DNA of 64,000 bases from Caulobacter sp. CCUG 60055 (GTDB taxonomy: Bacteria; Pseudomonadota; Alphaproteobacteria; Caulobacterales; Caulobacteraceae). Of this stretch, positions 9,484 through 17,360 are shown one piece after another. The notes under the pieces were generated by a model. It did not search any database. It was not told where the DNA came from and worked only from the letters and a program-made list of their open reading frames with translations. How positions within the stretch are numbered: the stretch's first letter is position 1; every line of letters begins with the position of its first letter. The stretch covers positions 728,956-792,955 of the forward strand of contig NZ_PUIC01000001.1 in the NCBI RefSeq assembly GCF_022750545.1, in the 5' to 3' direction. The position numbers and the translations under genes are program-made.

Positions 9484-10281
9484 TCAGGCGCCCTTGAACA
9501 CCGCCGCCCGCTTTTCGAGGATGGCGTCGACGCCCTCCATGTGGTCGTCGGTCAGGTGCGAGATGGCCTGGGCCGCCGCGCTCATCTCCATCAGGGTGTC
9601 GTAGGACGCCGTCTGGCCGTGCTTGAGCAGGCTCTTGGCCAGGCGCAGGGCGTGCGGCGGCTGGGCGGCGATCCTCTCGGCCAGCGCCAGGGCCTCGTCC
9701 ATCAGGGCTTCGGCCGGGACGGCGCGGCTGACCAGCCCCCACTCGACGGCCTTGGCCGCGTCGATGACGTCGCCGGTGAACAGAAGTTCGGCCGCGCGGC
9801 TCATGCCGACCGTGCGCGGCAGCAGCCAGGCGCCGCCGTCGCCGGGGATCAGGCCGAGCTTGAGGAAAGTGACGCCGAACCTCGCGGTGTCGGCGGCGAT
9901 GCGGATGTCGGTCATGCAGGCGACGTCGCAGCCGAGGCCGATGGCCGGGCCGTTCACCGCCGCGATCGAGGGAACCTCCAGGCCGTAGATCGAACGCACC
10001 ACCTTGTGGATGTTGCCGCGATAGCCGTCGCGGATGGCGACGCCCGATCCGGCGAAGGCCCCTTCCCGCGCCTTCATCGCCTTGACGTCGCCGCCGGCCG
10101 AGAAGGCCCGCCCGGCGCCGGTCAGCACCACGCAGCGGATGTCGCGGTCGGCGTTGACCTGCTCGCAGACCGCCTGGACCTGGTCGCCGTCGCCCGGCGC
10201 GCCCAGGGCGTTCATCGCCTCGGGGCGGTTCAAGGTCAGGATGGCGACATGACCGCGCTTTTCCAGCGTCAGCAGGCTCAT
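9484..10281 (-). CDS. Enoyl-CoA hydratase/isomerase family protein
   Basis: This 265-residue crotonase-fold protein has the oxyanion-hole motif GRAFSAGGDVKAM (about residues 57-69) and the second glycine loop NGPAIGLGCDVA. Where true hydratases have a catalytic Glu before the LG-x-x-PG loop (Glu144 of the rat enzyme), this protein reads FGVTFLKLGLIPG, with Phe in that place. The second acid (Glu164 type) is kept in MSRAAELLFTG. That pattern fits an isomerase better than a hydratase. It heads the cluster with the ABM and dehydrogenase genes and is divergent from the MarR-GNAT gene. Confidence 0.87.
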   Translation of the reverse strand: MSLLTLEKRGHVAILTLNRPEAMNALGAPGDGDQVQAVCEQVNADRDIRCVVLTGAGRAFSAGGDVKAMKAREGAFAGSGVAIRDGYRGNIHKVVRSIYGLEVPSIAAVNGPAIGLGCDVACMTDIRIAADTARFGVTFLKLGLIPGDGGAWLLPRTVGMSRAAELLFTGDVIDAAKAVEWGLVSRAVPAEALMDEALALAERIAAQPPHALRLAKSLLKHGQTASYDTLMEMSAAAQAISHLTDDHMEGVDAILEKRAAVFKGA

Positions 10282-10367
10282 CGAACGTCTCCCTATGTGT
10301 CGGCCACCGGCCTAGCCGGCGGCCGTCGCCGTTTCAACGCAAAAGGCGCGGCGCGGGCGCGGCTATA

Positions 10368-10386
10368 TAGTTGACTCTTGCAACTA
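10368..10386. promoter_or_regulatory. MarR-type operator candidate
   Basis: A perfect inverted repeat, TAGTTG - 7 bases - CAACTA, lies 40 bases before the MarR-GNAT start and 86 bases from the divergent enoyl-CoA hydratase start. Its 19-bp size and half-sites are typical of MarR operators. It probably mediates autoregulation and may control both genes. Confidence 0.6.
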
Positions 10387-10426
10387 ATTGTCCGAGTCTC
10401 GCCCGCACGCCATAGCGAGACCCGAC

Positions 10427-11347
10427 ATGACCGCCGCCGCTCCCGAACAGATCGCCCGCCTGCGCGCCTTCAACCGGCGCTACACGCGGGCCATCGGCCT
10501 GCTCGGCGACGGCTATCACGACAGTCCGTTCACGGTGACCGAAAGCCGGGTGCTGTACGAGATCGCCCGCGAAGACGCGGGCTCGGCCGCCGACCTGCAA
10601 CGCTCGCTCGGCCTCGACCGCGGTCATGTCAGCCGCCTGCTGGCGCGGCTGGAGCGGCGCGGCCTGCTGACCCGCGCCGCCTCGCCCCAGGACGGCCGGC
10701 GGCGCGTGCTGGCCCTGACCCAGGCCGGCGAAGCCGCCCTCGCCGAACTGGATCGCGGCTCCCAGCGGCAGGCCGCCGCCCTGCTTGACCCGTTCGCGCC
10801 GGCCGTGCGCGAGGCGGCCCTGAACGCCCTCGACGACGTCGAGCGCCTGTTCGGCGAGCCGGCGCCGGCCGAGATCGTCCTACGCGATCCGCGCCCCGGC
10901 GACATGGGCTGGATCGTCGAGCGCAACGCGGTGCTCTATGCGCGGGAATACGGCTGGAACAGCGAGATCGAGGCCGTCTGCGCCGAGTTGGTGGCGGCGT
11001 TCATCCGCAATTTCGACCCCGCCGGCGAGCGGTGCTGGATCGCCGAACGCTATGGCCGGCGGGTGGGCTGCGTCTATGTCAGCCGCGACAGCGCCGAGAC
11101 CGCGCGCTTGCGCCTGCTGCTGGTCGAGCCCGAGGCGCGGGGAACGGGCCTGGGCGGGCGGCTGATCGCCGAATGCCTGAGCTTCGCCCGGCAGGCTGGC
11201 TATCGCGAAATGGTGCTGTGGACCCACTCGGTCCTGGTCGAGGCGCGCCGCCTCTACGCCCGCGCCGGGTTCGAACTGGTCGAGAGCCATGCCTACATAG
11301 CCTTCGGCCATCCCCTGGTCAGCGAGACCTGGCGGATGGACCTCTAG
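10427..11347 (+). CDS. MarR-type regulator fused to GNAT acetyltransferase
   Basis: The 306-residue product has two domains. Residues 1-150 are a MarR-type winged helix (TVTESRVLYEIAREDAGSAA, LGLDRGHVSRLLARLERRGL, then the DGRRR wing). Residues 155-306 are a GNAT N-acetyltransferase with the acetyl-CoA loop VEPEARGTGLGGRLI (about 241-255). Such fusions are known in many bacteria, but their effector and acetyl target are mostly undefined. The ATG at 10427 is chosen; an upstream start would cross the promoter region. It faces a crotonase/dehydrogenase cluster and has an inverted repeat in front that fits autoregulation. Confidence 0.9.
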   Translation: MTAAAPEQIARLRAFNRRYTRAIGLLGDGYHDSPFTVTESRVLYEIAREDAGSAADLQRSLGLDRGHVSRLLARLERRGLLTRAASPQDGRRRVLALTQAGEAALAELDRGSQRQAAALLDPFAPAVREAALNALDDVERLFGEPAPAEIVLRDPRPGDMGWIVERNAVLYAREYGWNSEIEAVCAELVAAFIRNFDPAGERCWIAERYGRRVGCVYVSRDSAETARLRLLLVEPEARGTGLGGRLIAECLSFARQAGYREMVLWTHSVLVEARRLYARAGFELVESHAYIAFGHPLVSETWRMDL

Positions 11348-11943
11348 CTCGGCTCCGGGGCCGCCCTCTTCCGCCGCCGGAACTCGGCGACCTTGGCGTT
11401 GTTGCCGCAGCCGGACATCGAGCACCAGCGCCGGTCGCCCGAGCGCGAGGTGTCGACGAAGAACAGGGTGCAGGTCTGCGACGCGCACTGACGGATGCGC
11501 CCGGCCTGCGGCCCGCCGAACAGCTCTACGGCATGGCGGGCCAGAGTGGCCAGGAAGGCGCCGGCGTCGCCGAACAGCCGCACCCGGCCGTCCGCCTCCA
11601 GCTTCGGCGTGGCCGGAACGCCGGCGGCGGCGGCGTTGAGCGTCGCCAGCGCCTCGCCGGGCGGCGAACGCCCGTCCGCGACGGCCCCGGCCAGGACGAA
11701 GATCGCCTCGCGCAGTCCGATCGCGACCTTCAGGTCGGCCTCGCCGGCGTCGGGCCTGAAATCCGCCAGGCCGGCCGCCACCAGCCAGCGGGCGAGGTCG
11801 TCCGGCGTGTTCAGCCGTTCGCGCGGCTGGGGCTTCAGGCGTCCGGCCAGGGTCGCCGGCAGGTCGATCGCATAGTCCCCGCCCCGGAAGCGGAAGCCGT
11901 CCCGCTCCTCGAGGCGAACATCTGAGCCGCTGGTCGTCGCCAT
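11344..11943 (-). CDS. CGNR zinc finger (ABATE-type) putative regulator
   Basis: The 199-residue product has an N-terminal ABATE-like domain (RFRGGDYAIDLPATLAGR, RLNTPDDLARWL) and a C-terminal CGNR zinc finger with four Cys: IRQCASQTCTLFF and RRWCSMSGCGNNAKV (about residues 160-190). The family is regarded as DNA-binding stress regulators. The ATG at 11943 is preferred over one 18 codons upstream, which would run into the intergenic inverted repeat. It is divergent from a lipocalin-like gene and its 3' end overlaps the convergent MarR-GNAT gene by 4 bases. Confidence 0.88.
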   Translation of the reverse strand: MATTSGSDVRLEERDGFRFRGGDYAIDLPATLAGRLKPQPRERLNTPDDLARWLVAAGLADFRPDAGEADLKVAIGLREAIFVLAGAVADGRSPPGEALATLNAAAAGVPATPKLEADGRVRLFGDAGAFLATLARHAVELFGGPQAGRIRQCASQTCTLFFVDTSRSGDRRWCSMSGCGNNAKVAEFRRRKRAAPEPS

Positions 11944-11984
11944 CCGTTCCCATTGACAGGGTAGCCGGCCTGTCGCAAGCACAA

Positions 11985-12007
11985 TGTAACCTTCCAAATA
12001 GGTTACA
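11985..12007. promoter_or_regulatory. Inverted repeat between CGNR and lipocalin-like genes
   Basis: TGTAACC - 9 bases - GGTTACA is a perfect 7-bp inverted repeat in the 80-base gap between divergent genes, ending 17 bases before the lipocalin-like start. It is a good operator candidate for the CGNR protein or an outside TetR-type factor. Confidence 0.55.
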
Positions 12008-12023
12008 ACGCCGGAGCAACATA

Positions 12024-12539
12024 GTGCGCAAGCTGAAGATGGGCGTCGCCGCCCTGGCCGTCGCCTTGGCCGCCGTCCACGCCGCGGCCGCGGCCGAGCT
12101 GCGATCCCTCGAAGGGGTCTGGGTGATGGAGTCCGCCTACGAGATTCGGGCCGACGGGACCCGCACCACCAATTACGGCGCCCACCCCAAGGGCCTGCTC
12201 ACCGTCGACGCCGCCGGGCGCTACAACATGCAGATCTTCCGGCCCGACCGGCCGGCCTTCGCCAGCGGCGACAAGACCCGCGGCACGGCGGAGGAGTACC
12301 GCCAGGCCGTGCTCGGTTCGAGCACCCACTTCGGCCGGGTGTCGATCGATCCCGGCAAGCATCAGCTGGCCTTCGACGTCGAGGCGGCCTCGTTCCCCAA
12401 CTGGGAGGGCAAGCGGCAGGTGCGCGACTACACCTTCGAAAACGGCGTGCTGAGCTACGCCGTGCCGGCCAGCGCCTCCGGGAACGGGACGGTCGCCTAT
12501 TCCGTCTGGCGGCGAGCGCCGAAGGCCGCCGCCCGCTGA
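12024..12539 (+). CDS. Secreted lipocalin-like domain protein
   Basis: The 171-residue product has a signal peptide (about residues 1-23, ending AAAA before ELRSLEG) followed by one lipocalin-like domain: LEGVWVMESAYE, YGAHPKGLLTVDAAGRYNM and RQVRDYTFENGVLSY. Proteins of this type bind small hydrophobic ligands or are of unknown function. The start is a GTG at 12024, which keeps the basic residues Arg2, Lys3 and Lys5 of the signal peptide; an ATG at 12039 is possible. It is divergent from the CGNR gene across a strong inverted repeat, and a terminator follows. Confidence 0.8.
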   Translation: MRKLKMGVAALAVALAAVHAAAAAELRSLEGVWVMESAYEIRADGTRTTNYGAHPKGLLTVDAAGRYNMQIFRPDRPAFASGDKTRGTAEEYRQAVLGSSTHFGRVSIDPGKHQLAFDVEAASFPNWEGKRQVRDYTFENGVLSYAVPASASGNGTVAYSVWRRAPKAAAR

Positions 12540-12547
12540 AACGAAAG

Positions 12548-12573
12548 GGCCCGCCGGATCGCTCCGGCGGGCC
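12548..12573. terminator. Bidirectional terminator-like hairpin
   Basis: A perfect 11-bp stem (12548-12558 with 12563-12573) with a 4-base loop lies between convergent genes ending at 12539 and 12599. The minus-strand side continues with CTTTCG, so termination is more likely to serve the minus-strand dehydrogenase operon, or both. Confidence 0.65.
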
Positions 12574-12598
12574 GCTCGCGTCTTGCTGTCGCCCGCTC

Positions 12599-13744
12599 TC
12601 AGGCGGCCTTGTCGATCGACAGGGCCTCGTAGCGGCGCAGGTGATGGTCGACCGAGCCGAACAGGCCCTCGATCATCGTCGCGCGCTTGAAGTAGTGGCC
12701 GATGGCCAGTTCGTCGGTCATGCCCATGCCGCCGTGGATCTGGATGGCGTTCTGGCCGACGAACTTGCAGGCGCGGCCGATCTGCACCTTGGCGGCGGAG
12801 ACGGCCTTGGCGCGCTCGTCGTCGCTCTCGTCCAGCTTGATGTTGGCCATGTAGGTCATCGACACCGACTGCTCGACATTGATGAACATGTCGACCATGC
12901 GGTGCTGCAGCACCTGGAAGCTGGCGATGGCCGCGCCGAACTGCTTGCGCTGCTTGGCGTAGTCCAGGGTGCCTTCATGCAGCTTGCGCAGCACGCCGAC
13001 CGCCTCGGCGCCGATGGCGGCGGTGGCCTCGTCGATCACCTTCTGGACCAGCGGCAGGCCCGCGCCTTCCTGGCCGATCAGGGCGTCGGCCGGCAAGGAG
13101 ACGTTCTCGAAGAACACTTCCGAGGCGCGCAGGCCGTCGACGGTCGGATAGTCGCGGGTGACGACGCCCTTGGCGTTCTTGTCGACCAGGAACACCGACA
13201 CGCCCTGCGTGTCGCGCTGGCCGCCGCCGGTGCGGGCGGTGACCACCAGGTGCGTGGCCCACGGCGCGCCGACCACCACCGCCTTGTGGCCGTTCAGGGT
13301 CCAGCCGGAGCCGTCCTTCTTGGCCGTGGTCTTCAGGTCCTGCCAGGTATAGCGGGCCTGTGGTTCGGCGTAGGCGAAGGCGAGGATGGCTTCGCCGCCG
13401 ATGATCTTGCCGATCAGGTCGGCCGCGCCGGCGTAACCGGAATGCTTCAGGAAGCCGCCGCCGATCACCACCGTGCCGAGATAGGGCTCGACCACCAGGG
13501 CTTTGCCGAACTCCTCCATGACGATCATGTTCTCGACGGCGCCGCCGCCCAGGCCGCCCAGTTCTTCCGAGAACGGCGCGCCCAGGATGCCCAGCTCCTC
13601 GGCGAAGGCCTTCCAGTAGTCCGGCCGCCAGCCGGCCTCGGAGGCGACGATCTTGCGGCGGGTTTCGAAGTCGTACTTGTCCTGCAGGAAGCTCGCGACC
13701 GTGTCGCGCAGCATCGACTGTTCTTCGGTGAAGTTGAAATCCAT
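12599..13744 (-). CDS. Acyl-CoA dehydrogenase, small-subunit (PimD-like) type
   Basis: The 381-residue product is an acyl-CoA dehydrogenase with FTEEQSMLRDTVASFLQDKYD at the N-terminus, the LAFAYAEPQARYTW flavin motif and a C-terminal QIHGGMGMTDELAIGHYFKRA motif (about residues 340-360). This GHYFKR ending marks the small-subunit class seen in PimC/PimD pairs. It follows the large-subunit-like gene by 38 bases, so the two probably form a heteromeric alpha2beta2 enzyme. The substrate is unknown; dicarboxylyl, ring or steroid-derived acyl-CoAs are typical of this class. Confidence 0.9.
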   Translation of the reverse strand: MDFNFTEEQSMLRDTVASFLQDKYDFETRRKIVASEAGWRPDYWKAFAEELGILGAPFSEELGGLGGGAVENMIVMEEFGKALVVEPYLGTVVIGGGFLKHSGYAGAADLIGKIIGGEAILAFAYAEPQARYTWQDLKTTAKKDGSGWTLNGHKAVVVGAPWATHLVVTARTGGGQRDTQGVSVFLVDKNAKGVVTRDYPTVDGLRASEVFFENVSLPADALIGQEGAGLPLVQKVIDEATAAIGAEAVGVLRKLHEGTLDYAKQRKQFGAAIASFQVLQHRMVDMFINVEQSVSMTYMANIKLDESDDERAKAVSAAKVQIGRACKFVGQNAIQIHGGMGMTDELAIGHYFKRATMIEGLFGSVDHHLRRYEALSIDKAA

Positions 13745-13782
13745 GGCTCTTCCCTAGAATTCGGCTGTTTTCGTTGCGGCGG

Positions 13783-14997
13783 TCAGAGGCCCAGCACCAT
13801 CTTGGCGATGATGTTGCGCTGGATCTCGTTCGAGCCGCCGTAGATCGACGTCTTGCGGACGTTGAAATAGGTCGGCGCCGTGCGGTGGGCGTAGTCGGGT
13901 CCGATCGGATGGGCGTTGTCGCCGTCGGTCGGGAAGCCGCGGAAATACGGCGCGCCGTAGTGACCGGCCGCCTCCAGCGCCAGTTCGGTGATGCGCTGCT
14001 GAATCTCGGTGCCCTTGATCTTGAGCACGCTCGATTCCGGTCCCGGCCCCTTGCCGGCGCTTTCCGAGGCCAGGGTGCGCAGTTCGGTGAACTCCAGCGC
14101 CGTCAGGTCGATCTCCAGCTCGGCGACCTTGCGCTTGAAGAACGGGTCCTTGAGCAGGGCCTCGCCGCCGTCGGCCAGTTCGGTCGAGGCCATGGCGCGG
14201 ATGCGCTCGATGCCGCGCTTGGAGCGGGCGACGCCGGCGATGCCGGAGCGCTCGTGCGCCAGCAGGAACTTGGCGCAGGTCCAGCCCTTGTTTTCCTCAT
14301 AGATGCGGTTCTCGACCGGCACCTTGACGTTCTCGAGCCAGACCTCGTTGACCTCGTGCTCGCCGCCCAGGGTGATGATCGGACGCACGGTGATGCCGGG
14401 GGTCTTCATGTCGATCAGCAGGAACGAGATGCCTTCCTGCTTCTTGGCGGCGGGGTCGGTGCGGACCAGGCAGAAGATCCAGTCGGCGTGCTGGGCCAGG
14501 GTGGTCCAGGTCTTCTGGCCGTTGACCAGATAGTATTCCTTGCCGTCGTCGCCGGTGATGCGCTCGGCCTTGGTCGACAGGCCGGCGAGGTCGGAGCCCG
14601 CGCCCGGCTCGGAATAGCCTTGGCACCACCAGATGTCGCCCGACAGGGTCGGCGGCAGGAACTTGGCCTTCTGCTCGGGCGTGCCGAAGGTGTAGATCAC
14701 CGGGCCGACCATGTTGATGCCGAAGGGCAGGATCGGAACCGTGTCGGCGCGGGCGCACTCTTCCGACCAGATGTAGCGCTGGGTCGCGCTCCAGCCGGGG
14801 CCGCCGTACTGGCTCGGCCACGCCGGGTTGACCCAGCCCTTCTTAGCCAGGACGCGGTGCCAGGAGAGGAAGTCCTCCTTGGCCATCTCCTCGCCCTCTT
14901 CCTGACGCTCGCGCAGCCCGGCAGGGTAGTTCTCGGCGATGAAGGCGCGGACCTCGTCGCGGAAGGCTATGTCTTCGGGGGAAAAGTCGAGGTTCAT
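13783..14997 (-). CDS. Acyl-CoA dehydrogenase, large-subunit (PimC-like) type
   Basis: The 404-residue product has the FSPEDIAFRDEVRAFIAENYP N-terminus, the CQGYSEPGAGSDLAGL motif (about residues 129-144), QKTWTTLAQHADWIFCLVRT and the C-terminal RKTSIYGGSNEIQRNIIAKM. It is clearly homologous to the product at 7868 and belongs to the PimC-like large-subunit class. It is first in a two-gene operon with the small-subunit type at 12599. A clean 9-bp inverted repeat lies upstream and is probably the operator. The pathway is not identifiable from the window. Confidence 0.9.
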   Translation of the reverse strand: MNLDFSPEDIAFRDEVRAFIAENYPAGLRERQEEGEEMAKEDFLSWHRVLAKKGWVNPAWPSQYGGPGWSATQRYIWSEECARADTVPILPFGINMVGPVIYTFGTPEQKAKFLPPTLSGDIWWCQGYSEPGAGSDLAGLSTKAERITGDDGKEYYLVNGQKTWTTLAQHADWIFCLVRTDPAAKKQEGISFLLIDMKTPGITVRPIITLGGEHEVNEVWLENVKVPVENRIYEENKGWTCAKFLLAHERSGIAGVARSKRGIERIRAMASTELADGGEALLKDPFFKRKVAELEIDLTALEFTELRTLASESAGKGPGPESSVLKIKGTEIQQRITELALEAAGHYGAPYFRGFPTDGDNAHPIGPDYAHRTAPTYFNVRKTSIYGGSNEIQRNIIAKMVLGL

Positions 14998-15061
14998 GGC
15001 GGCGTCTCCGAACTGGCCTTGGCGGCGCTATCTCTGTCGCGGCGATCTTATGGCTCGAACA

Positions 15062-15088
15062 GACGTTTGCAATGGTGACGCAAACGTC
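15062..15088. promoter_or_regulatory. Palindromic operator candidate of the dehydrogenase operon
   Basis: GACGTTTGC - 9 bases - GCAAACGTC is a perfect 9-bp inverted repeat, 65 bases before the large-subunit dehydrogenase start and 57 bases before the divergent gene at 15145. A TTGACG element overlaps its far edge on the minus strand. The size and symmetry suit a TetR-family dimer pair (FadR/PsrA-like), but no such regulator gene is in the window. Confidence 0.6.
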
Positions 15089-15144
15089 AACGTCAAGTTT
15101 TTCCAGGCTTTGCGACCAATCGCCGGCTGGGGCATTGATGGAGC

Positions 15145-15909
15145 ATGACCCGGATCCTGACCTACAACGTCCACCGCTGCGTGGGCGTGGACCGACGGCT
15201 CGACGTCGGCCGGATCGCCGATGTCGTCGCCGCCCTGGAGCCCGACATCGTCGCCCTGCAGGAGCTGGACGTCGGCCGGGCCCGCACCGGCGGCGTCGAC
15301 CAGGCGCACGAGATCGCCCGGCGGCTGGAGATGGCCTTCCACTTCCATCCGGCCATGTCGGTCGAGGAGGAGCTGTACGGCGACGCCATCCTGACCCGCC
15401 TGCCCGAACGCCTGGTGCGCGCCGACGCCCTGCCGCCCTACCCCATCCGCGGGCTGGAGCCGCGCGGTGCGCTGTGGATCGAGGTCGATCTGGGCGAGGA
15501 CCGGCTGCAGGTGATCAACACCCATCTGGGGCTGGTTCCGCAGGAGCAGAGGCGGCAGGCCCGCGCCCTGGCCGGCCGCGACTGGGTCGGAGACCACCGC
15601 CGCGTCGGTCCCACCGTGCTGCTGGGCGACTTCAACGCCGTCGCCGGCTCGGCCGTGCACCGGATCCTGACCGCCGACCTCGCCGACGCGCGCCGCGTCG
15701 CGCCCGCCCGCGCGCCGACGCCCACCTTCCCGTCGACATTTCCGCTGGTGCAGATCGACCATGTGTTCGTCAGCCCCGAGGTCGAGGTGAGAGCGCTGTT
15801 CGCACCCTACACCCAAGCCACGCGGAAGGCCTCCGACCACTTGCCCCTGGTCATGGATTTCGAGGTGCGCCGCCAGGGTCCGGCGGACGCCGCCGCCGCG
15901 GCGTCGTGA
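15145..15909 (+). CDS. Endonuclease/exonuclease/phosphatase family protein
   Basis: The 254-residue product has the full EEP active-site set: YNVH (Asn8), LQELD (Glu40), GDFNAVAGS (about residues 169-177) and SDHLPLVMDFEV near the C-terminus. The family includes DNA-repair nucleases, phospholipases and phosphatases acting with magnesium. No signal peptide is visible. The HRCVGVD and WVGDHRRVGPTVLLGDFN segments resemble a group of small stand-alone EEP proteins in alphaproteobacteria of unknown substrate. It is divergent from the dehydrogenase operon and convergent with the FMN reductase. Confidence 0.88.
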   Translation: MTRILTYNVHRCVGVDRRLDVGRIADVVAALEPDIVALQELDVGRARTGGVDQAHEIARRLEMAFHFHPAMSVEEELYGDAILTRLPERLVRADALPPYPIRGLEPRGALWIEVDLGEDRLQVINTHLGLVPQEQRRQARALAGRDWVGDHRRVGPTVLLGDFNAVAGSAVHRILTADLADARRVAPARAPTPTFPSTFPLVQIDHVFVSPEVEVRALFAPYTQATRKASDHLPLVMDFEVRRQGPADAAAAAS

Positions 15910-15919
15910 ACGCCCGGTC

Positions 15920-16492
15920 TCAGCCGGCGGCGCGCCAGCGGCCGGCGAACTCGACCACCTGTCGCGCCAGAAGGTCGAGCTGCTGCGACACCCGGCCGTC
16001 CTGGCACGATCCCGCCTCGTCGAACACCGGCTCGGCGGTGTTGATGGTGACGCCCAGCGGCGTCGGCCAGCCGCGCAGGGCGTGGACCACCCCGCGCAGG
16101 CCGACCAGGGTGGTGGCGGTGGCCTGCCATCCGGCGGCGGTGACGATGCAGCCCACCGCGCGGCCTTCGAGATAGGGACGCAGATCGCCGCTCATGTCCT
16201 CGACATAGTCGATGGCGTTCTTCATCAGGCCGGACATCGCGCCGTGATAGCCGGGCGTGGCCAGGATCACCCCGTCGGCCCGGCGCAGCTCGGCCACCAG
16301 CCGGGCGGCGGCGGCGGTGCGGCCGGCGGAATGCGGCGCATAGAGCGGCAGGTCGAGATCGGCGCCGCCGAGCAGCAGGGTCTCGGCCCCGGCCTCGGCC
16401 GCGGCGCGCAGGGCGACGGCGACGGCTTTCTCGGTCGAGGAGTCGGGCCGGAGCGTGCCCCCCAGGCCGACGATGTAAGGCTTGGCGGACAT
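15920..16492 (-). CDS. NAD(P)H-dependent FMN reductase family protein
   Basis: The 190-residue flavodoxin-like protein has an N-terminal IVGLGGTLRPDSSTEKAV phosphate loop (FMN), a GGADLDLPLYAP segment and the TPGYHGAMSGLMKNAIDYVE motif (about residues 80-97) typical of NADPH-dependent FMN reductases. It probably reduces FMN or quinones, or feeds a flavin-dependent monooxygenase. The start has a GGGGAG site upstream. It lies 80 bases downstream of the valine operon on the same strand, with a hairpin between, so it may be separate. Confidence 0.88.
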   Translation of the reverse strand: MSAKPYIVGLGGTLRPDSSTEKAVAVALRAAAEAGAETLLLGGADLDLPLYAPHSAGRTAAAARLVAELRRADGVILATPGYHGAMSGLMKNAIDYVEDMSGDLRPYLEGRAVGCIVTAAGWQATATTLVGLRGVVHALRGWPTPLGVTINTAEPVFDEAGSCQDGRVSQQLDLLARQVVEFAGRWRAAG

Positions 16493-16527
16493 AAGCGCTC
16501 CCCGTCACGGACGTAACGCTATGCACC

Positions 16528-16545
16528 GCCGCGCCTGGGCGCGGC
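16528..16545 (-). terminator. Hairpin after the valine-degradation operon
   Basis: A 7-bp GC stem with a 4-base loop lies between the last gene of the valine operon and the FMN reductase gene. No T-run follows, so termination is uncertain. Confidence 0.35.
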
Positions 16546-16572
16546 AAGCCTGACGCCGCGTCGCCGCCCCGC

Positions 16573-17349
16573 CTAGCGGCCCTTGAACTCGGGTTTGCGC
16601 TTGTCGACGAAGGCGCTCATGCCTTCCTTCTGGTCGTCGAAGGCGAACAGCGAGTGGAACAGCCGCCGCTCCAGCGCCACGCCGGTGGCGAGCGTCGTCT
16701 CATAGGCGGCGTTGACCAGCTCCTTGTTCATCGCCACGGCCAGCGGCGACTGCGCGGCGATCTTCTTCGCGGCGGCCATGGCCTCGTCGAGCAGCTTGTC
16801 GACCGGCACGACGCGGGAGACGAGGCCCGAACGCTCGGCCTCGGCGGCGTCCATCATCCGGGCGGTGAGGATCATGTCCATGGCCTTGGACTTGCCGACG
16901 AACCGGGTCAGGCGCTGGCTGCCGCCGATGCCGGGGGCGACGCCCAGATTGATCTCCGGCTGGCCGAACTTGGCGTTCTCGGCGGCGATGATGAAGTCGC
17001 ACATCATCGCCAGCTCGCAGCCGCCGCCCAGGGCGTAGCCGGAGACGGCGGCGATGATCGGCTTGCGGCAGGCGACGATGCGCTGCGAGCTCTTGGTGAA
17101 GAAGTCGGCCTTGAACATGTCCGCATAGGACTGGGTCGACATCTCCTTGATGTCGGCGCCGGCGGCGAAGGCCTTCTCCGACCCGGTGACGACGATGCAG
17201 CCCACCGCCGGGTCGGCCTCGGCCGCGTCGAGCGCCAGGCCGATCTCCTCCAGCAGCTGGCTGTTGAGGGCGTTGAGGGCCTCGGGCCGGTTCAGCCGGA
17301 TCAGGGTGACGCCGTCGGCGGTTTCGACGATCAGGGTCTCGTAGGCCAT
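16573..17349 (-). CDS. Enoyl-CoA hydratase (methacrylyl-CoA hydration)
   Basis: The 258-residue crotonase has the oxyanion loop [26 protein letters not shown], and the catalytic Glu in [18 protein letters not shown] (about residues 130-145). The second acid position is Asp in SKAMDMILT, as in many bacterial hydratases. In this operon it most likely hydrates methacrylyl-CoA to 3-hydroxyisobutyryl-CoA, the second step after isobutyryl-CoA dehydrogenation. It may also serve general beta-oxidation. It follows mmsB by 11 bases and is the last gene of the operon. Confidence 0.92.
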   Translation of the reverse strand: MAYETLIVETADGVTLIRLNRPEALNALNSQLLEEIGLALDAAEADPAVGCIVVTGSEKAFAAGADIKEMSTQSYADMFKADFFTKSSQRIVACRKPIIAAVSGYALGGGCELAMMCDFIIAAENAKFGQPEINLGVAPGIGGSQRLTRFVGKSKAMDMILTARMMDAAEAERSGLVSRVVPVDKLLDEAMAAAKKIAAQSPLAVAMNKELVNAAYETTLATGVALERRLFHSLFAFDDQKEGMSAFVDKRKPEFKGR

Positions 17350-17360
17350 GGCGGGGTTCC

